Source: Flavobacterium algicola
Lineage (GTDB): Bacteria > Bacteroidota > Bacteroidia > Flavobacteriales > Flavobacteriaceae
Length of the DNA stretch: 64,000 bases
Direction of reading: 5' to 3'
Assembly: GCF_022399565.1 (NCBI RefSeq)
Contig: NZ_JAJTUT010000005.1
Coordinates: 124,001-188,000, forward strand
The notes under the pieces were generated by a model, which worked only from the letters and a program-made list of their open reading frames with translations, was not told the origin of the DNA and did not search any database. Position numbers and translations under genes: made by a program. Positions 17,785 through 26,913 of this stretch are shown here, in pieces (the first letter of the stretch is position 1; the number at the start of each line of letters is the position of its first letter).

Positions 17785-18786
17785 TTATTCATTCAACATT
17801 TTCCAAAGTTTATCTTTCAACTCTGTCAAACCTTGTTGGGCTACAGATGAAATAAACATATAAGGAATATTTTGAAAAGCTTCGTCTAATTCTACTTTTA
17901 ATTCACTTTGCAAATCTTCGTCTAGCATATCACATTTTGAGATGACTAATAAACGTTCTTTGTCGAGCATTTCTGGATTGTATTTCGTCAACTCATTGAC
18001 TAAAATATCATATTCTCCTTTTATGTCTGGAGTATCTACAGGCACTAGGAATAATAATGTTGAATTACGCTCAATGTGGCGTAAAAAATAGTGTCCTAAT
18101 CCTTTACCTTCAGCAGCACCTTCAATAATTCCTGGGATATCTGCGATTACAAATGATTGAAAATCTCTGTAAGCCACAATTCCTAAGTTTGGTTTTAAAG
18201 TAGTAAACGGGTAATCGGCTATTTTTGGTTTTGCAGATGTCAATACAGACAATAAAGTTGATTTTCCTGCATTTGGAAAACCTACCAATCCTACATCGGC
18301 CAAAACTTTTAGCTCAAGAATAACATCCATCTCTACACCTGGTAAACCTGGTTGTGAATAACGAGGTGTTTGATTTGTTGAACTTCTAAAATGCCAGTTC
18401 CCTAAACCACCTTTACCACCGCGAGATAAAATTTGCTTCTCTCCATCGTCAGTGATTTCAAAAAGTATTTCACCTGTTTCTTTATCTTTTACTACCGTTC
18501 CCAATGGAACTTCGATGTACTTATCATCTCCATCGGCACCAGTACTACGAGCACCACCACCATCACCACCATGTCCACCTTTTACGTGACGTGCAAATTT
18601 AAGGTGAAATAAAGTCCATAAGCTTTTGTTACCTACCAAGATCACATGACCTCCACGACCTCCATCACCACCATCTGGTCCACCTTTTTCAATAAATTTC
18701 TCTCTATGTAAGTGTGTAGATCCTTTTCCACCTTTACCAGATGAAACAAATATTTTTACATAATCTACAAAATTTCCTTCTGTCAT
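17785..18786 (-). CDS. obgE: Obg GTPase ObgE/CgtA
   Basis: Ribosome-associated GTPase needed for 50S maturation and stress control. 333 residues from the ATG at 18786 (MTEGNFVDYVKIF). The in-frame ATG eight codons upstream adds MRLNTLGI, which is not conserved. The N-terminal glycine-rich Obg fold (about 5-160) has the GKGGKGS and GGDGGRGG turns. The GTPase domain has G1 GFPNAGKST (169-177), G2/switch I FTTLKPNLG, G3 DIPGIIEGA and G4 SKCD. It lacks the C-terminal extension of some homologues. It lies downstream of hpt-adk and the CNNM gene on the same strand, and the hpt-adk-obg order is common in Bacteroidota. Confidence 0.97.
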   Translation of the reverse strand: MTEGNFVDYVKIFVSSGKGGKGSTHLHREKFIEKGGPDGGDGGRGGHVILVGNKSLWTLFHLKFARHVKGGHGGDGGGARSTGADGDDKYIEVPLGTVVKDKETGEILFEITDDGEKQILSRGGKGGLGNWHFRSSTNQTPRYSQPGLPGVEMDVILELKVLADVGLVGFPNAGKSTLLSVLTSAKPKIADYPFTTLKPNLGIVAYRDFQSFVIADIPGIIEGAAEGKGLGHYFLRHIERNSTLLFLVPVDTPDIKGEYDILVNELTKYNPEMLDKERLLVISKCDMLDEDLQSELKVELDEAFQNIPYMFISSVAQQGLTELKDKLWKMLNE

Positions 18787-18858
18787 AATTCCTAAAGTAT
18801 TTAGTCGCATTCCTTATCTTCAGTAGCAACTACAACTGAAAACTAGGCGCAAACCATA

Positions 18859-20133
18859 TTATTTTTGTAATGTCTTTACCATTACTTTATCAATCTTAGC
18901 GCCATCCATATCGACGACGGTCAATTCCATTTTTTTCCAAATTAAGATCTCGCCTTCTTTTGGTATATGTGTTAATTCGGTCATGATTAATCCGCTAACA
19001 GTAGTTACCTCATAATCATTTATTAAATCGTCTAATTCAAAATACGTTAAAAAATCGTGTAAAGAATAATGTCCGTCTACGAGCCAGCTTCCGTCTTTGT
19101 TTTCTAGGAGTTGAAATTCCTCTTTATGAAAATCTGATGCATCTCCTACTAATGCTTCTAATATATCATTTAAAGTAATCATACCTTGAAAAACACCGTA
19201 CTCGTCTGAAACTAATGCATAACGAACACTTGATTTTTTAAATTCTTCTAATGCTTTATAAGCAGAAGTATATTCCATCATGTAACGTGCTTCGCTCATG
19301 CTCTTTTGCAAACTAAAATCGTCATTCTCGATGTCTGCAAAAATATTTTTTAATTCGACAACACCAACTATATCATCGTAATTCTCTCCATAAACTGGGT
19401 AAATAGAATGAATTTCTTCTAAAATAAATTTACGTACTTCCTCCTTGTTTGCATTTAAGGGTAGTAACACTACTGCTTTTCTATGTGTCATTAACGAATT
19501 AATTCGTCTATCCCCTATATGAAAAACGCGTTCTACAATATCTTGCTCAATTTCCTGTATTTCCCCACCTTCAGTACCTTCTTTTATAATGGCTTTAATT
19601 TCTTCTTCAGTTACTCGCCCGTCTGCCGTAGGTTTAATTTGCAAAACCTTCAATAAAAATTCTGTTGAGTTTGTAAGTAACCATATAAATGGAGCTGTAA
19701 CAACAGATACAACTCTCATTGGCATCGCTACAAACTTGGCAATGCGTTCTGGATGATTTAACCCAATACGTTTGGGAAGCAACTCCCCAAGAACCAAAGA
19801 GAAAAAAGTTAAAATAACGACTACAATACCAACTGCAATTGTGGACGCATAAGGTCTTAATACCTCAATTGTATTCACAAAATCCTGCACATCGGTGGTG
19901 ATTTTGTCACCACTATAAATACCCGTTAAGATTCCGATTAAAGTAATACCTATCTGTACCGTTGATAAAAATTTATTTGGAGAATTAGCCAATTCTAGAG
20001 CAATTCTAGCATTTTTATTTCCTTTTTTTGCAGCAGATTCTAAACGGTTTTTTCTTGCTGAAATCAATGCGATTTCAGACATGGAGAAAAGTCCGTTAAG
20101 GAGTATCAGAAAAAAAATTATAACTATTTCCAC
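18859..20133 (-). CDS. CNNM/CorC-family (HlyC/CorC) membrane protein with CBS pair
   Basis: 424 residues. The N-terminal DUF21 (CNNM) transmembrane domain (1-185) begins with ILLNGLFSMSEIALISARKNRL, the family signature. A cytoplasmic CBS pair follows (about 205-325), with NSLMTHRKAVVLLP and YALVSDEYGVFQGMITLNDILEALVG. The C-terminal CorC_HlyC domain (about 340-424) starts GSWLVDGHYSLHDF. These proteins are linked to Mg2+/Co2+ efflux, and the old name hemolysin is historical. It sits between adk and obgE and is separated from adk by a 200-base gap that carries a structured repeat. A transport role is likely, but the ion is not proven. Confidence 0.92.
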   Translation of the reverse strand: MEIVIIFFLILLNGLFSMSEIALISARKNRLESAAKKGNKNARIALELANSPNKFLSTVQIGITLIGILTGIYSGDKITTDVQDFVNTIEVLRPYASTIAVGIVVVILTFFSLVLGELLPKRIGLNHPERIAKFVAMPMRVVSVVTAPFIWLLTNSTEFLLKVLQIKPTADGRVTEEEIKAIIKEGTEGGEIQEIEQDIVERVFHIGDRRINSLMTHRKAVVLLPLNANKEEVRKFILEEIHSIYPVYGENYDDIVGVVELKNIFADIENDDFSLQKSMSEARYMMEYTSAYKALEEFKKSSVRYALVSDEYGVFQGMITLNDILEALVGDASDFHKEEFQLLENKDGSWLVDGHYSLHDFLTYFELDDLINDYEVTTVSGLIMTELTHIPKEGEILIWKKMELTVVDMDGAKIDKVMVKTLQK

Positions 20134-20201
20134 TTTTTATAAATTATGAGGTGAAAGATAAATGTTGTTTTGTTTGTAGCTGCTGCCTCTTGAACTCTAT
20201 T

Positions 20202-20341
20202 AGCCCAGATGGCAGTGGAAAGCCCGGAGGTCAAAAAACTAATTTTTCTTGGCTTACAAGAGCGACTGAAAGAAGCTTCTTTTAAGGCATTAGAAAAATA
20301 GTTTTTTGAACGAGGACTTGCAACGTACAGCTGGAATTGCT
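20202..20341 (+). repeat. Structured intergenic repeat, copy 2
   Basis: About 140 bases bounded by AGC and GCT; the last bases overlap the adk stop codon. The inner hairpin pairs TCAAAAAACTAaTTTTTC (20231-20248) with GAAAAATAGTTTTTTGA (20293-20309). Conserved arms are AGCCCAGATGGCAGTGGAAA with following GCCCGG on the 5' side, and GAGGACTTGCAACGTACAGC on the 3' side. It shares these with the other four copies. It fills the adk to CNNM gap (both genes are minus strand). Confidence 0.72.
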
Positions 20342-20912
20342 ACAAATTATCTATAACTTGTGTCAATCTTTGTGTAATCTCTTCTATTGTTCCGATACCG
20401 TCTACTGCACGAAATTTGTTTTGTTCTTGATAGTACCCAATAAGCGGTGCTGTCTTCTCATTATATTCTTGGTAACGGTTGCGAATTTTTTCTTCGTCTT
20501 GATCGTCTGCTCTACCAGAAGTTTTACCTCTCTCTAGCAAGCGCGCTACAAGAATATTATCATCTGCTTCTAATGCTATAGTTGCCGTAATTTCCCAACT
20601 TTTACTTTTTAAAAATGCATCTAAAGCGTCTGCTTGTGCAATTGTTCTCGGGAATCCGTCGAATAAAAATCCTGCTGAATCTGCGTTTTTATTCACTTCT
20701 TCTTCAAGCATCTTGATTGTCACTTCGTCTGGTACTAAGTCTCCTAATTCTATATATGATTTTGCCAATTTCCCCAATTCGGTATCATTTTTCATATTGA
20801 AACGAAAAATATCTCCCGTAGAAAGATGTGTCAAATTATACTTTTCTTTTAAGAATTCAGCTTGAGTTCCTTTTCCTGCTCCTGGTTTCCCAAATAAAAC
20901 AATGTTAATCAT
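20340..20912 (-). CDS. adk: Adenylate kinase
   Basis: Catalyses ATP + AMP to 2 ADP in the cytoplasm. 190 residues, the short form without a full zinc-finger LID. The P-loop is GKPGAGKGT (8-16), the AMP-binding region is HLSTGDIFR, the FLFDGFPRTIAQADAL motif is at about 82-97, and the short LID has ERGKTSGRADDQDEEKIRNRYQ, with the RxxD residues that contact ATP. It is cotranscribed after hpt (36-base gap). The 3' end overlaps the structured repeat by a base or two. Secure assignment. Confidence 0.97.
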   Translation of the reverse strand: MINIVLFGKPGAGKGTQAEFLKEKYNLTHLSTGDIFRFNMKNDTELGKLAKSYIELGDLVPDEVTIKMLEEEVNKNADSAGFLFDGFPRTIAQADALDAFLKSKSWEITATIALEADDNILVARLLERGKTSGRADDQDEEKIRNRYQEYNEKTAPLIGYYQEQNKFRAVDGIGTIEEITQRLTQVIDNL

Positions 20913-20948
20913 GATAGTTATGTGTAGTTATTTTCTTTTTTAAAATTT

Positions 20949-21479
20949 TTATTCGTTTAACTGATATACCTCTGGCAAATTGCGTCCCAATTCATCATAA
21001 TCCAGACCGTATCCTACAATAAACTTGTTTGGAATACTTATACCGATATAATCGATTTTAATATCTTTTTTATACGCTTCTGGTTTGAAAAAAAGAGTGG
21101 CAATTTTAAGTTCCTTAATATTTTGAGCTTTGAATAATTCTTTGAGCTCTACTAAGGTATTTCCTGTATCGACGATATCTTCAATTATTACAACTGAACG
21201 TCCCGACAAATCTTGATTGATACCTATAAGTTGCTTTACAACATCTGTGGAAGTGGTACCTTGATAAGATGCCATTTTGATAAAGCTAAGCTCACATGGT
21301 TTTTGATAATGCTTCATAAAATCTGAAACAACCATAAATGACCCATTAAGAACACCAATAAACACTGGGATTTCTTGTCCAAATTCGGCTTCTACTTGTT
21401 GTGCTAAACTTTGAATTGCACTGTCTATTTCTTGAGCAGAAATAAAAGGTACAAATGTCTTGTCATGTAGTTGAATCAC
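20949..21479 (-). CDS. hpt: Hypoxanthine phosphoribosyltransferase
   Basis: Purine salvage enzyme converting hypoxanthine (and guanine) plus PRPP to IMP/GMP. 176 residues, typical length. The PRPP-binding loop is VVIIEDIVDTGNTL (96-109). The flexible loop SYQGTTS and the C-terminal purine-binding region (IPNKFIVGYGLDYDE) are present. It is the first gene of the hpt-adk unit, with the promoter box at 21503-21510. Neighbouring adk supports a nucleotide-metabolism operon. Confidence 0.96.
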   Translation of the reverse strand: MIQLHDKTFVPFISAQEIDSAIQSLAQQVEAEFGQEIPVFIGVLNGSFMVVSDFMKHYQKPCELSFIKMASYQGTTSTDVVKQLIGINQDLSGRSVVIIEDIVDTGNTLVELKELFKAQNIKELKIATLFFKPEAYKKDIKIDYIGISIPNKFIVGYGLDYDELGRNLPEVYQLNE

Positions 21480-21502
21480 TTTTTGGAATTTAAAATAAAG
21501 GG

Positions 21503-21510
21503 CAAAGATA
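21503..21510 (-). promoter_or_regulatory. -7 promoter box of hpt-adk
   Basis: Minus-strand TATCTTTG, 23 bases before the hpt ATG. It fits TAnnTTTG exactly; no well-spaced -33 TTTG was found. Confidence 0.62.
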
Positions 21511-21652
21511 CAATATTAGAACTAAAACTAAGTATCAAAATAAACTCAGCTATATTTTACTAAAAATGTTAAAAATCACTTAATATTTATACACAATTTT
21601 CTCACATATTTTAAATTTAGTAAATTGTCTCAAAAATCTAATTTACAATATA

Positions 21653-22927
21653 ATGAGAAAAGCAATACATATATTATCAACAGCATCGTTACTATTCTTG
21701 GCATCCTGCAACGGTCAGGTAAAAAAAGAAACGAAAGAAAAATTGGCAAAACAGCCCTCAATTGTAGTCAAAACCGCGGTGGGTGACTTGACACTTCCAC
21801 CACCATACGCGACTGAATCTGTAACCAAAAAAAGTAGTATGGTGGAATGGCCAGAAGGGAAAACGCCTACAGCACCCGAAGGTTTTACTGTTACAAAATT
21901 TGCAGATAAGCTAGAAAATCCGCGTTGGACTTATATCGCTCCCAATAATGACATTTTTGTGGTTGAAAGCGGTACCAGATCCAGTAAAAATCAAATTACC
22001 GTTTTTCGTGATACTAACAAGGACGGAAAATTTGAGACTAGAAATGTTTTTATTTCTGATCTTAATAAGCCTTTTGGGATGCTTGTTTTAAATGACTTTT
22101 TCTATATCGCTAATACAGACGGACTGTATCGTTATCCTTATCAAAACAATCCACTAAAATTAGAAACCAAAGGAGAGAAAATCCTTGAACTTCCTGCTGG
22201 TGGTTATAACAATCACTGGACACGAAATTTACTAGCAAATGCTGATGGTACAAAAATATATGTTTCGGTTGGTTCTGGAAGCAATGTTGGTGAGAATGGC
22301 ATGGACGAGGAAGTCCGCCGTGCTAACATATTAGAAATAAATCCTGATGGTAGCGGTGAAATAATTTATGCATATGGTCTTAGAAATCCTGTGGGAATGG
22401 ACTGGAATCCTGCAAACAATGAACTGTGGACCGCCGTTAATGAACGTGACGAAATTGGAGATGATTTAGTCCCGGATTACATTACAAGTGTTAAGAAAAA
22501 CGGTTTTTATGGCTGGCCGTATTCTTATTACGGAAATAATTTGGACCCAAGACTGAAAGGAGCACACAAGGATCTGGCTGCAAAAGCAATTGTCCCTGAT
22601 GTTTCTGTTGGTCCTCATACTGCCTCTTTAGGATTTGCTTTTTATGATAAAGATGGGTTTCCTGCAAAATATAAAAATGGTGCTTTTGTGGGGCAACATG
22701 GTTCTTGGAACAGAGCAAAAATTAGTGGTTATAAAGTGGTTTTTGTTCCTTTTAAAAATGGAAAACCTGCTGGTCAACCCGAAGATTTCTTAACTGGGTT
22801 TATTGCCGATGCGGATAAAGCAGAAGTTTATGGCCGACCAGTTGCTGTTACGGTTATGAATGATGGATCTCTTCTCGTAAATGATGACAGTGGAAACACA
22901 GTCTGGAAAGTAACAGCTAATAAATAA
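21653..22927 (+). CDS. PQQ-type soluble sugar/sorbosone dehydrogenase-like lipoprotein
   Basis: 424 residues. Lipoprotein signal with Cys in FLASCNGQ (residue 19). The mature part is a six-bladed beta-propeller of the glucose/sorbosone dehydrogenase (GSDH) family. Visible motifs are NPRWTYIAPNNDIFVVESG, the ILEINPDGSGEIIYAYGLRNPVGMDW block that holds calcium/PQQ ligands in the family, NERDEIGDDLVPDYIT, and the last-blade GQHGSWNRAKISGYKVVFVPF. Such enzymes oxidise aldoses or related sugars with pyrroloquinoline quinone in the periplasm or at the cell surface. A TonB receptor gene starts 12 bases downstream, which suggests shared function. No pqq biosynthesis genes are in the window. Confidence 0.88.
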   Translation: MRKAIHILSTASLLFLASCNGQVKKETKEKLAKQPSIVVKTAVGDLTLPPPYATESVTKKSSMVEWPEGKTPTAPEGFTVTKFADKLENPRWTYIAPNNDIFVVESGTRSSKNQITVFRDTNKDGKFETRNVFISDLNKPFGMLVLNDFFYIANTDGLYRYPYQNNPLKLETKGEKILELPAGGYNNHWTRNLLANADGTKIYVSVGSGSNVGENGMDEEVRRANILEINPDGSGEIIYAYGLRNPVGMDWNPANNELWTAVNERDEIGDDLVPDYITSVKKNGFYGWPYSYYGNNLDPRLKGAHKDLAAKAIVPDVSVGPHTASLGFAFYDKDGFPAKYKNGAFVGQHGSWNRAKISGYKVVFVPFKNGKPAGQPEDFLTGFIADADKAEVYGRPVAVTVMNDGSLLVNDDSGNTVWKVTANK

Positions 22928-22939
22928 AGAAATCTTTTT

Positions 22940-25036
22940 ATGTTCTTAAAAAAATATTACCTTCTTGTTATTGCAATTTCTGTATTTCAAAATAGTGTTG
23001 CTCAAAAACAAGAAGGTCTTAATAATGACAATGTCAAAACAGAAAAACTCAAGCAAGTTATAATAAGCTCTGTACATATTAATGATAGTCTGCAGAATGC
23101 TCCAGCGTCGATCGGGATCTTATCCAAAAAAGACCTGACGCAAAATAGTGCGACGGATATTACAACTGTTATAAATACTGTTCCTGGAGTTTTTATGCAA
23201 TCATCCAATTTTACAACTACCCGAATTTCGATTCGGGGTATTGGCGCACGAACCCCTTATGGTACCAATAAAATTAGAGCTTTCTATGGCAGTATTCCGC
23301 TCACGTCAGGAAATAGCGAAACAGTTATTGATGACATTAACCTCGAAGGTTTAAATCAAATTGAGATTATTAAAGGTCCACTTTCGAGTAATTATGGTGC
23401 TGGATTGGGAGGTGCTATTTTAATTACGCCACAATTAGCAGCAACAGATGGAGAAAATGCATCGATAAGCTCCGTATTTGGTTCTTATGGTTTGCTAAAA
23501 AATAATCTAAATTTTAGTACTAATCAAAAAAACTCTAGCTTAACTGTAAATTATCATACTTTAAAAATGGACGGCTGGCGAGAGAACAGTGCGTACAAGC
23601 GGGAGGGAATTACTATTTCGGGTGAATTATTCAGAAAACAAAACCGCAAGCTGACTTATTTCTCTAACTATACTTATTTAAAAGGCTTTATCCCGAGTTC
23701 CATTGATAAAGAGGATTACGATAATAGTCCACAGTCGGGTGCATTTACTTGGGTAGCTTCAAAAGGTTACAAAGAATACAAATCTACTTTAGCTGGTCTA
23801 GCTTATGATTTTCATATTACAAATAACTGGAAAAATGCAACTTCGATATTTGTAAATTATAAAGACAGTAATGAACCGCGACCATTTGATGTTTTGAAGC
23901 AATATACCTTTGCAACAGGAGCAAGAACTCAATTTACAGGAAATTTCAAAATAGGTAGAATAAAAAATAATTTGATTGCCGGTGCTGAATATTTTTTAGA
24001 TAATTACAATGGTACTACTTTTGAAAATTTGTACCAACAAAATAACGGACAAGGCAGTTTACAAGGAGATCAAGTGACACAGACCGATCAAATAAGACGC
24101 TTTATTAATGTTTTCTCGCAATTAAGATCGCTGCTTTCTGAGAAATTAGAAATTCAGTTGGGTTTAAATTATAACAAAACAAACTTTGAATTAACAAATT
24201 ATTTATCTCAGCAAGCATCAACTGAAAACTATTCTTATGATGGCATTTTTTCGCCTCAATTTTCTTTGTTGTTTAAACCAAGCCAACAACAAACAATCTA
24301 TTTTTCGGCAAGTCGTGGATTTTCACTACCTGCAACTGAAGAAACCCTAACAAGTACTGGTTCAATTAATTCAGACATTAAGCCTGAAAACGGTTATAAT
24401 TTTGAATTGGGTGGAAAATTTTATTTATTCAACAAAAATCTTTACACAGAAATTGCTCTTTATCGAATGGAAATTAAAGATTTATTGGTTGCCAAAAGAA
24501 TTGGCGATGACCAATATGAAGGAGTTAATGCTGGAAAAACACTGCATGAAGGAATTGAGATTACATTGAAACACAACTGGCAAATCAATAAGTATTTTAA
24601 TCTGAACTCTTATATTGGATCTTCTATCGGTAATTATAAATTTAAAGAATTTATAGACAACGGAAACGATTATTCCGGAAATAAACTTACCGGTGTCCCT
24701 GCTAATAAAATCAATGCAGGAATAATTTTCGATACCAAATTAGGAATTTACTTAAATGCCGATTATCAGTACACTGATGATATTCCAATGAACGATGCTA
24801 ATTCTGCTTACTCCGATTCGTATTCTGTACTGAATTTAAAAACAGGCTATCGATTTAAAATTCTACCTGACTTAACTTCTCAATTGGCTTTTGGAGTTAA
24901 TAACGTAATGAATGAGAAATATGCTTCGATGATTCTGCCAAATGCAGTTGGTTTCGGGACCGCGCAGCCAAGATATTATTATCCAGGACTTCCTATAAAT
25001 TATTATGGAACGGTTTCATTAAATTATTTATTTTAA
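22940..25036 (+). CDS. TonB-dependent receptor linked to PQQ dehydrogenase (PqqU-like candidate)
   Basis: 698 residues. Signal peptide (about 1-21, ending NSVAQ), plug domain (about 45-160 with SIRGIGARTPYG, IKGPLSSNYGAGLGGAILI), and a 22-strand barrel ending VSLNYLF with terminal Phe. There is no carboxypeptidase-D-like domain, so it is a classical receptor rather than SusC type. It is cotranscribed with the PQQ dehydrogenase (12-base gap). Length and the plug segment SIRGxGxRxxYGxxxIR resemble what I recall of E. coli YncD/PqqU, the PQQ importer of about 700 residues. That ligand is an inference from context and remembered sequence, not from an alignment. Other ligands remain possible. Confidence 0.9.
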   Translation: MFLKKYYLLVIAISVFQNSVAQKQEGLNNDNVKTEKLKQVIISSVHINDSLQNAPASIGILSKKDLTQNSATDITTVINTVPGVFMQSSNFTTTRISIRGIGARTPYGTNKIRAFYGSIPLTSGNSETVIDDINLEGLNQIEIIKGPLSSNYGAGLGGAILITPQLAATDGENASISSVFGSYGLLKNNLNFSTNQKNSSLTVNYHTLKMDGWRENSAYKREGITISGELFRKQNRKLTYFSNYTYLKGFIPSSIDKEDYDNSPQSGAFTWVASKGYKEYKSTLAGLAYDFHITNNWKNATSIFVNYKDSNEPRPFDVLKQYTFATGARTQFTGNFKIGRIKNNLIAGAEYFLDNYNGTTFENLYQQNNGQGSLQGDQVTQTDQIRRFINVFSQLRSLLSEKLEIQLGLNYNKTNFELTNYLSQQASTENYSYDGIFSPQFSLLFKPSQQQTIYFSASRGFSLPATEETLTSTGSINSDIKPENGYNFELGGKFYLFNKNLYTEIALYRMEIKDLLVAKRIGDDQYEGVNAGKTLHEGIEITLKHNWQINKYFNLNSYIGSSIGNYKFKEFIDNGNDYSGNKLTGVPANKINAGIIFDTKLGIYLNADYQYTDDIPMNDANSAYSDSYSVLNLKTGYRFKILPDLTSQLAFGVNNVMNEKYASMILPNAVGFGTAQPRYYYPGLPINYYGTVSLNYLF

Positions 25037-25044
25037 ATAAAAAC

Positions 25045-25596
25045 ATGAGAACCAAATTGCAGTTAAAACTTGACCACGTTAGTGCTTACAGAGAAAATCG
25101 ACTTGCAATGGCTCAATTTGTTTTGGAAAATAAAAATCATTTTGAGGAATTACTTTCAATTTGCTTTTCTCCATCAAATAAAAATAACCATAAAGCATGT
25201 TGGATTTTAGAATTTGTAGCTTACGAAAAGTTGGAATGGCTTGTGGATTACTTAGATTTCTTTTGTCGTAACTTAAAGAATATTTCGAACGAAAGTGCCA
25301 TCAGACCTTTGGCAAAAATTAATCAATTGCTATTACAAGCGCATTATTCCCAGTCACAAACGAATATTTTACTAGCCGAAAATCAATTACAAGACTGTGT
25401 TGAAGTTAATTTTGACTGGTTAATTTCGGACTCCAAAGTCGCCACAAAAGCTTACGCCATGCGCAACTTATACATCTTAGGAAGACAGTATGACTGGATT
25501 CATATTGAATTAAAAACTATAATCGAAAAAGATTATGCTACTCATTCGGCAGCATACAAAGCAGTGGCTCGCGAAATTCTGAAGAAAATAAAATAG
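25045..25596 (+). CDS. Helical (HEAT-like) protein of unknown function
   Basis: 183 residues, cytoplasmic (no signal peptide), almost entirely alpha-helical. Repeating helix pairs carry HEAT/ARM-like patterns: NHKACWILEFVAYEKLEWL, DYLDFFCRNLKNI, ESAIRPLAKINQLLL, KVATKAYAMRNLYILG and HSAAYKAVAREIL. The start lies 8 bases after the TonB receptor stop, so it is likely cotranscribed, although its role may be unrelated. Related flavobacterial proteins are, as far as I recall, often mislabelled adenylosuccinate lyase because they sit beside purine genes; no lyase signature is visible here. Function unknown. Confidence 0.78.
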   Translation: MRTKLQLKLDHVSAYRENRLAMAQFVLENKNHFEELLSICFSPSNKNNHKACWILEFVAYEKLEWLVDYLDFFCRNLKNISNESAIRPLAKINQLLLQAHYSQSQTNILLAENQLQDCVEVNFDWLISDSKVATKAYAMRNLYILGRQYDWIHIELKTIIEKDYATHSAAYKAVAREILKKIK

Positions 25597-25622
25597 CATT
25601 TTACAATTTGACCTATATAAAG

Positions 25623-25630
25623 TATCTTTG
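25623..25630 (+). promoter_or_regulatory. -7 promoter box of purK
   Basis: TATCTTTG followed by CCACAACGAA; two other promoters in the window (39385, 43889) share a CACAACGA extension. The leader to the purK ATG is about 74 bases. Confidence 0.65.
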
Positions 25631-25704
25631 CCACAACGAACAATAGTACAATGACAGGAGTATAGCAACTGCATTTGACCGTTGATAAACAATAACTAAA
25701 ACAA

Positions 25705-26856
25705 ATGAATTATTTTTCTTCTGATTTTAAATTAGGTATTCTAGGTGGTGGACAACTTGGGAAAATGTTATTATTTGACACTCGTAAATTTGACATTCAA
25801 ACTTACGTTCTAGATCCGAGCGCTGATGCTCCTAGTAAAGTAGCATGCAATGAATTCTTTCAGGGAGATTTAATGGATTTTGATACTGTCTATAATTTTG
25901 GAAAAAAAGTAGATGTTTTGACTTTTGAAATTGAGCTGGTAAATCTTGAAGCTCTTGAAAAATTGGAAGCAGAAGGACTGCCTGTCTATCCTTCGCCAAA
26001 AACCCTACGTCTTATTCAAAACAAAGGGATTCAGAAAGATTTTTATTTACAAAAAAATATACCATCTGCTCCCTACACTCGTTTTGCAGACTTAAAAGCA
26101 CTGCAACATGCTGTAGAAATGGAAGAAGTATTAATTCCGTTTGTGTGGAAATGCACCGAGTTTGGTTATGACGGAAATGGTGTAAAAGTAATTCGTGCTA
26201 CCACTGACTTTGAAGGAATGCCGAATGTTGAGTGCATCGCTGAAGAAATGATTCCGTTTAAAAATGAACTGGCCGTTATTGTCTGCCGCAACCCATCTGG
26301 AGAAATTAAAACCTACCCTGTGGTCGAAATGGAATTTCATCCTGAAGCCAATCAAGTAGAATATGTAATTTGTCCTGCCCGTATTGATGCTGCCGTTGCC
26401 GAAAAAGCACGAGCAATTGCTTTGAATGTTTCTGAGCAGTTTAATCATGTTGGTTTACTTGCCGTAGAAATGTTCCAAACAGAGGACGACGAAATCCTTA
26501 TCAACGAAGTAGCTCCTCGCCCACACAACTCTGGACATTACTCGATTGAAGCGAGTTACACCTCACAATTTGAAAATCATTTGCGTGCAGTACTCGATTT
26601 ACCTCTTGGAAATACCGAAAGCAAAGTAGCTGGCATAATGGTGAACTTAGTCGGTGAAGAAGGATTTGAAGGAGATGTAGTCTATGAAAATATTGAAACG
26701 ATTCTAGGTTGGAATGGTGTTACGCCACATATTTATGGTAAAAAACAAACCCGACCTTTTAGAAAAATGGGGCACGTGACCATTGTAAATTCGGACATTA
26801 GAGAAGCGAGACGAATTGCTGAGGATGTGAAGAATACGCTAAGAGTTATTAGTTAA
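25705..26856 (+). CDS. purK: N5-carboxyaminoimidazole ribonucleotide synthase PurK
   Basis: ATP-grasp enzyme of de novo purine synthesis that carboxylates AIR with bicarbonate and ATP to N5-CAIR, 383 residues. The N-terminal Rossmann-like domain has ILGGGQLGKML (11-21) and FDTVYNFGKKVDVLTFEIE. The ATP-grasp domain has FVWKCTEFGYDGNGVKVI and EEMIPFKNELAVIVCRN. Metal-binding residues lie in INEVAPRPHNSGHYSIEA. purE follows after 57 bases, the classical purK-purE pairing though in reversed order relative to E. coli. Secure. Confidence 0.97.
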   Translation: MNYFSSDFKLGILGGGQLGKMLLFDTRKFDIQTYVLDPSADAPSKVACNEFFQGDLMDFDTVYNFGKKVDVLTFEIELVNLEALEKLEAEGLPVYPSPKTLRLIQNKGIQKDFYLQKNIPSAPYTRFADLKALQHAVEMEEVLIPFVWKCTEFGYDGNGVKVIRATTDFEGMPNVECIAEEMIPFKNELAVIVCRNPSGEIKTYPVVEMEFHPEANQVEYVICPARIDAAVAEKARAIALNVSEQFNHVGLLAVEMFQTEDDEILINEVAPRPHNSGHYSIEASYTSQFENHLRAVLDLPLGNTESKVAGIMVNLVGEEGFEGDVVYENIETILGWNGVTPHIYGKKQTRPFRKMGHVTIVNSDIREARRIAEDVKNTLRVIS

Positions 26857-26913
26857 TACTGCTCAATCTCATCATCTTCCTTAAAAATAATTATAAAATA
26901 ACAACACAAAAAT

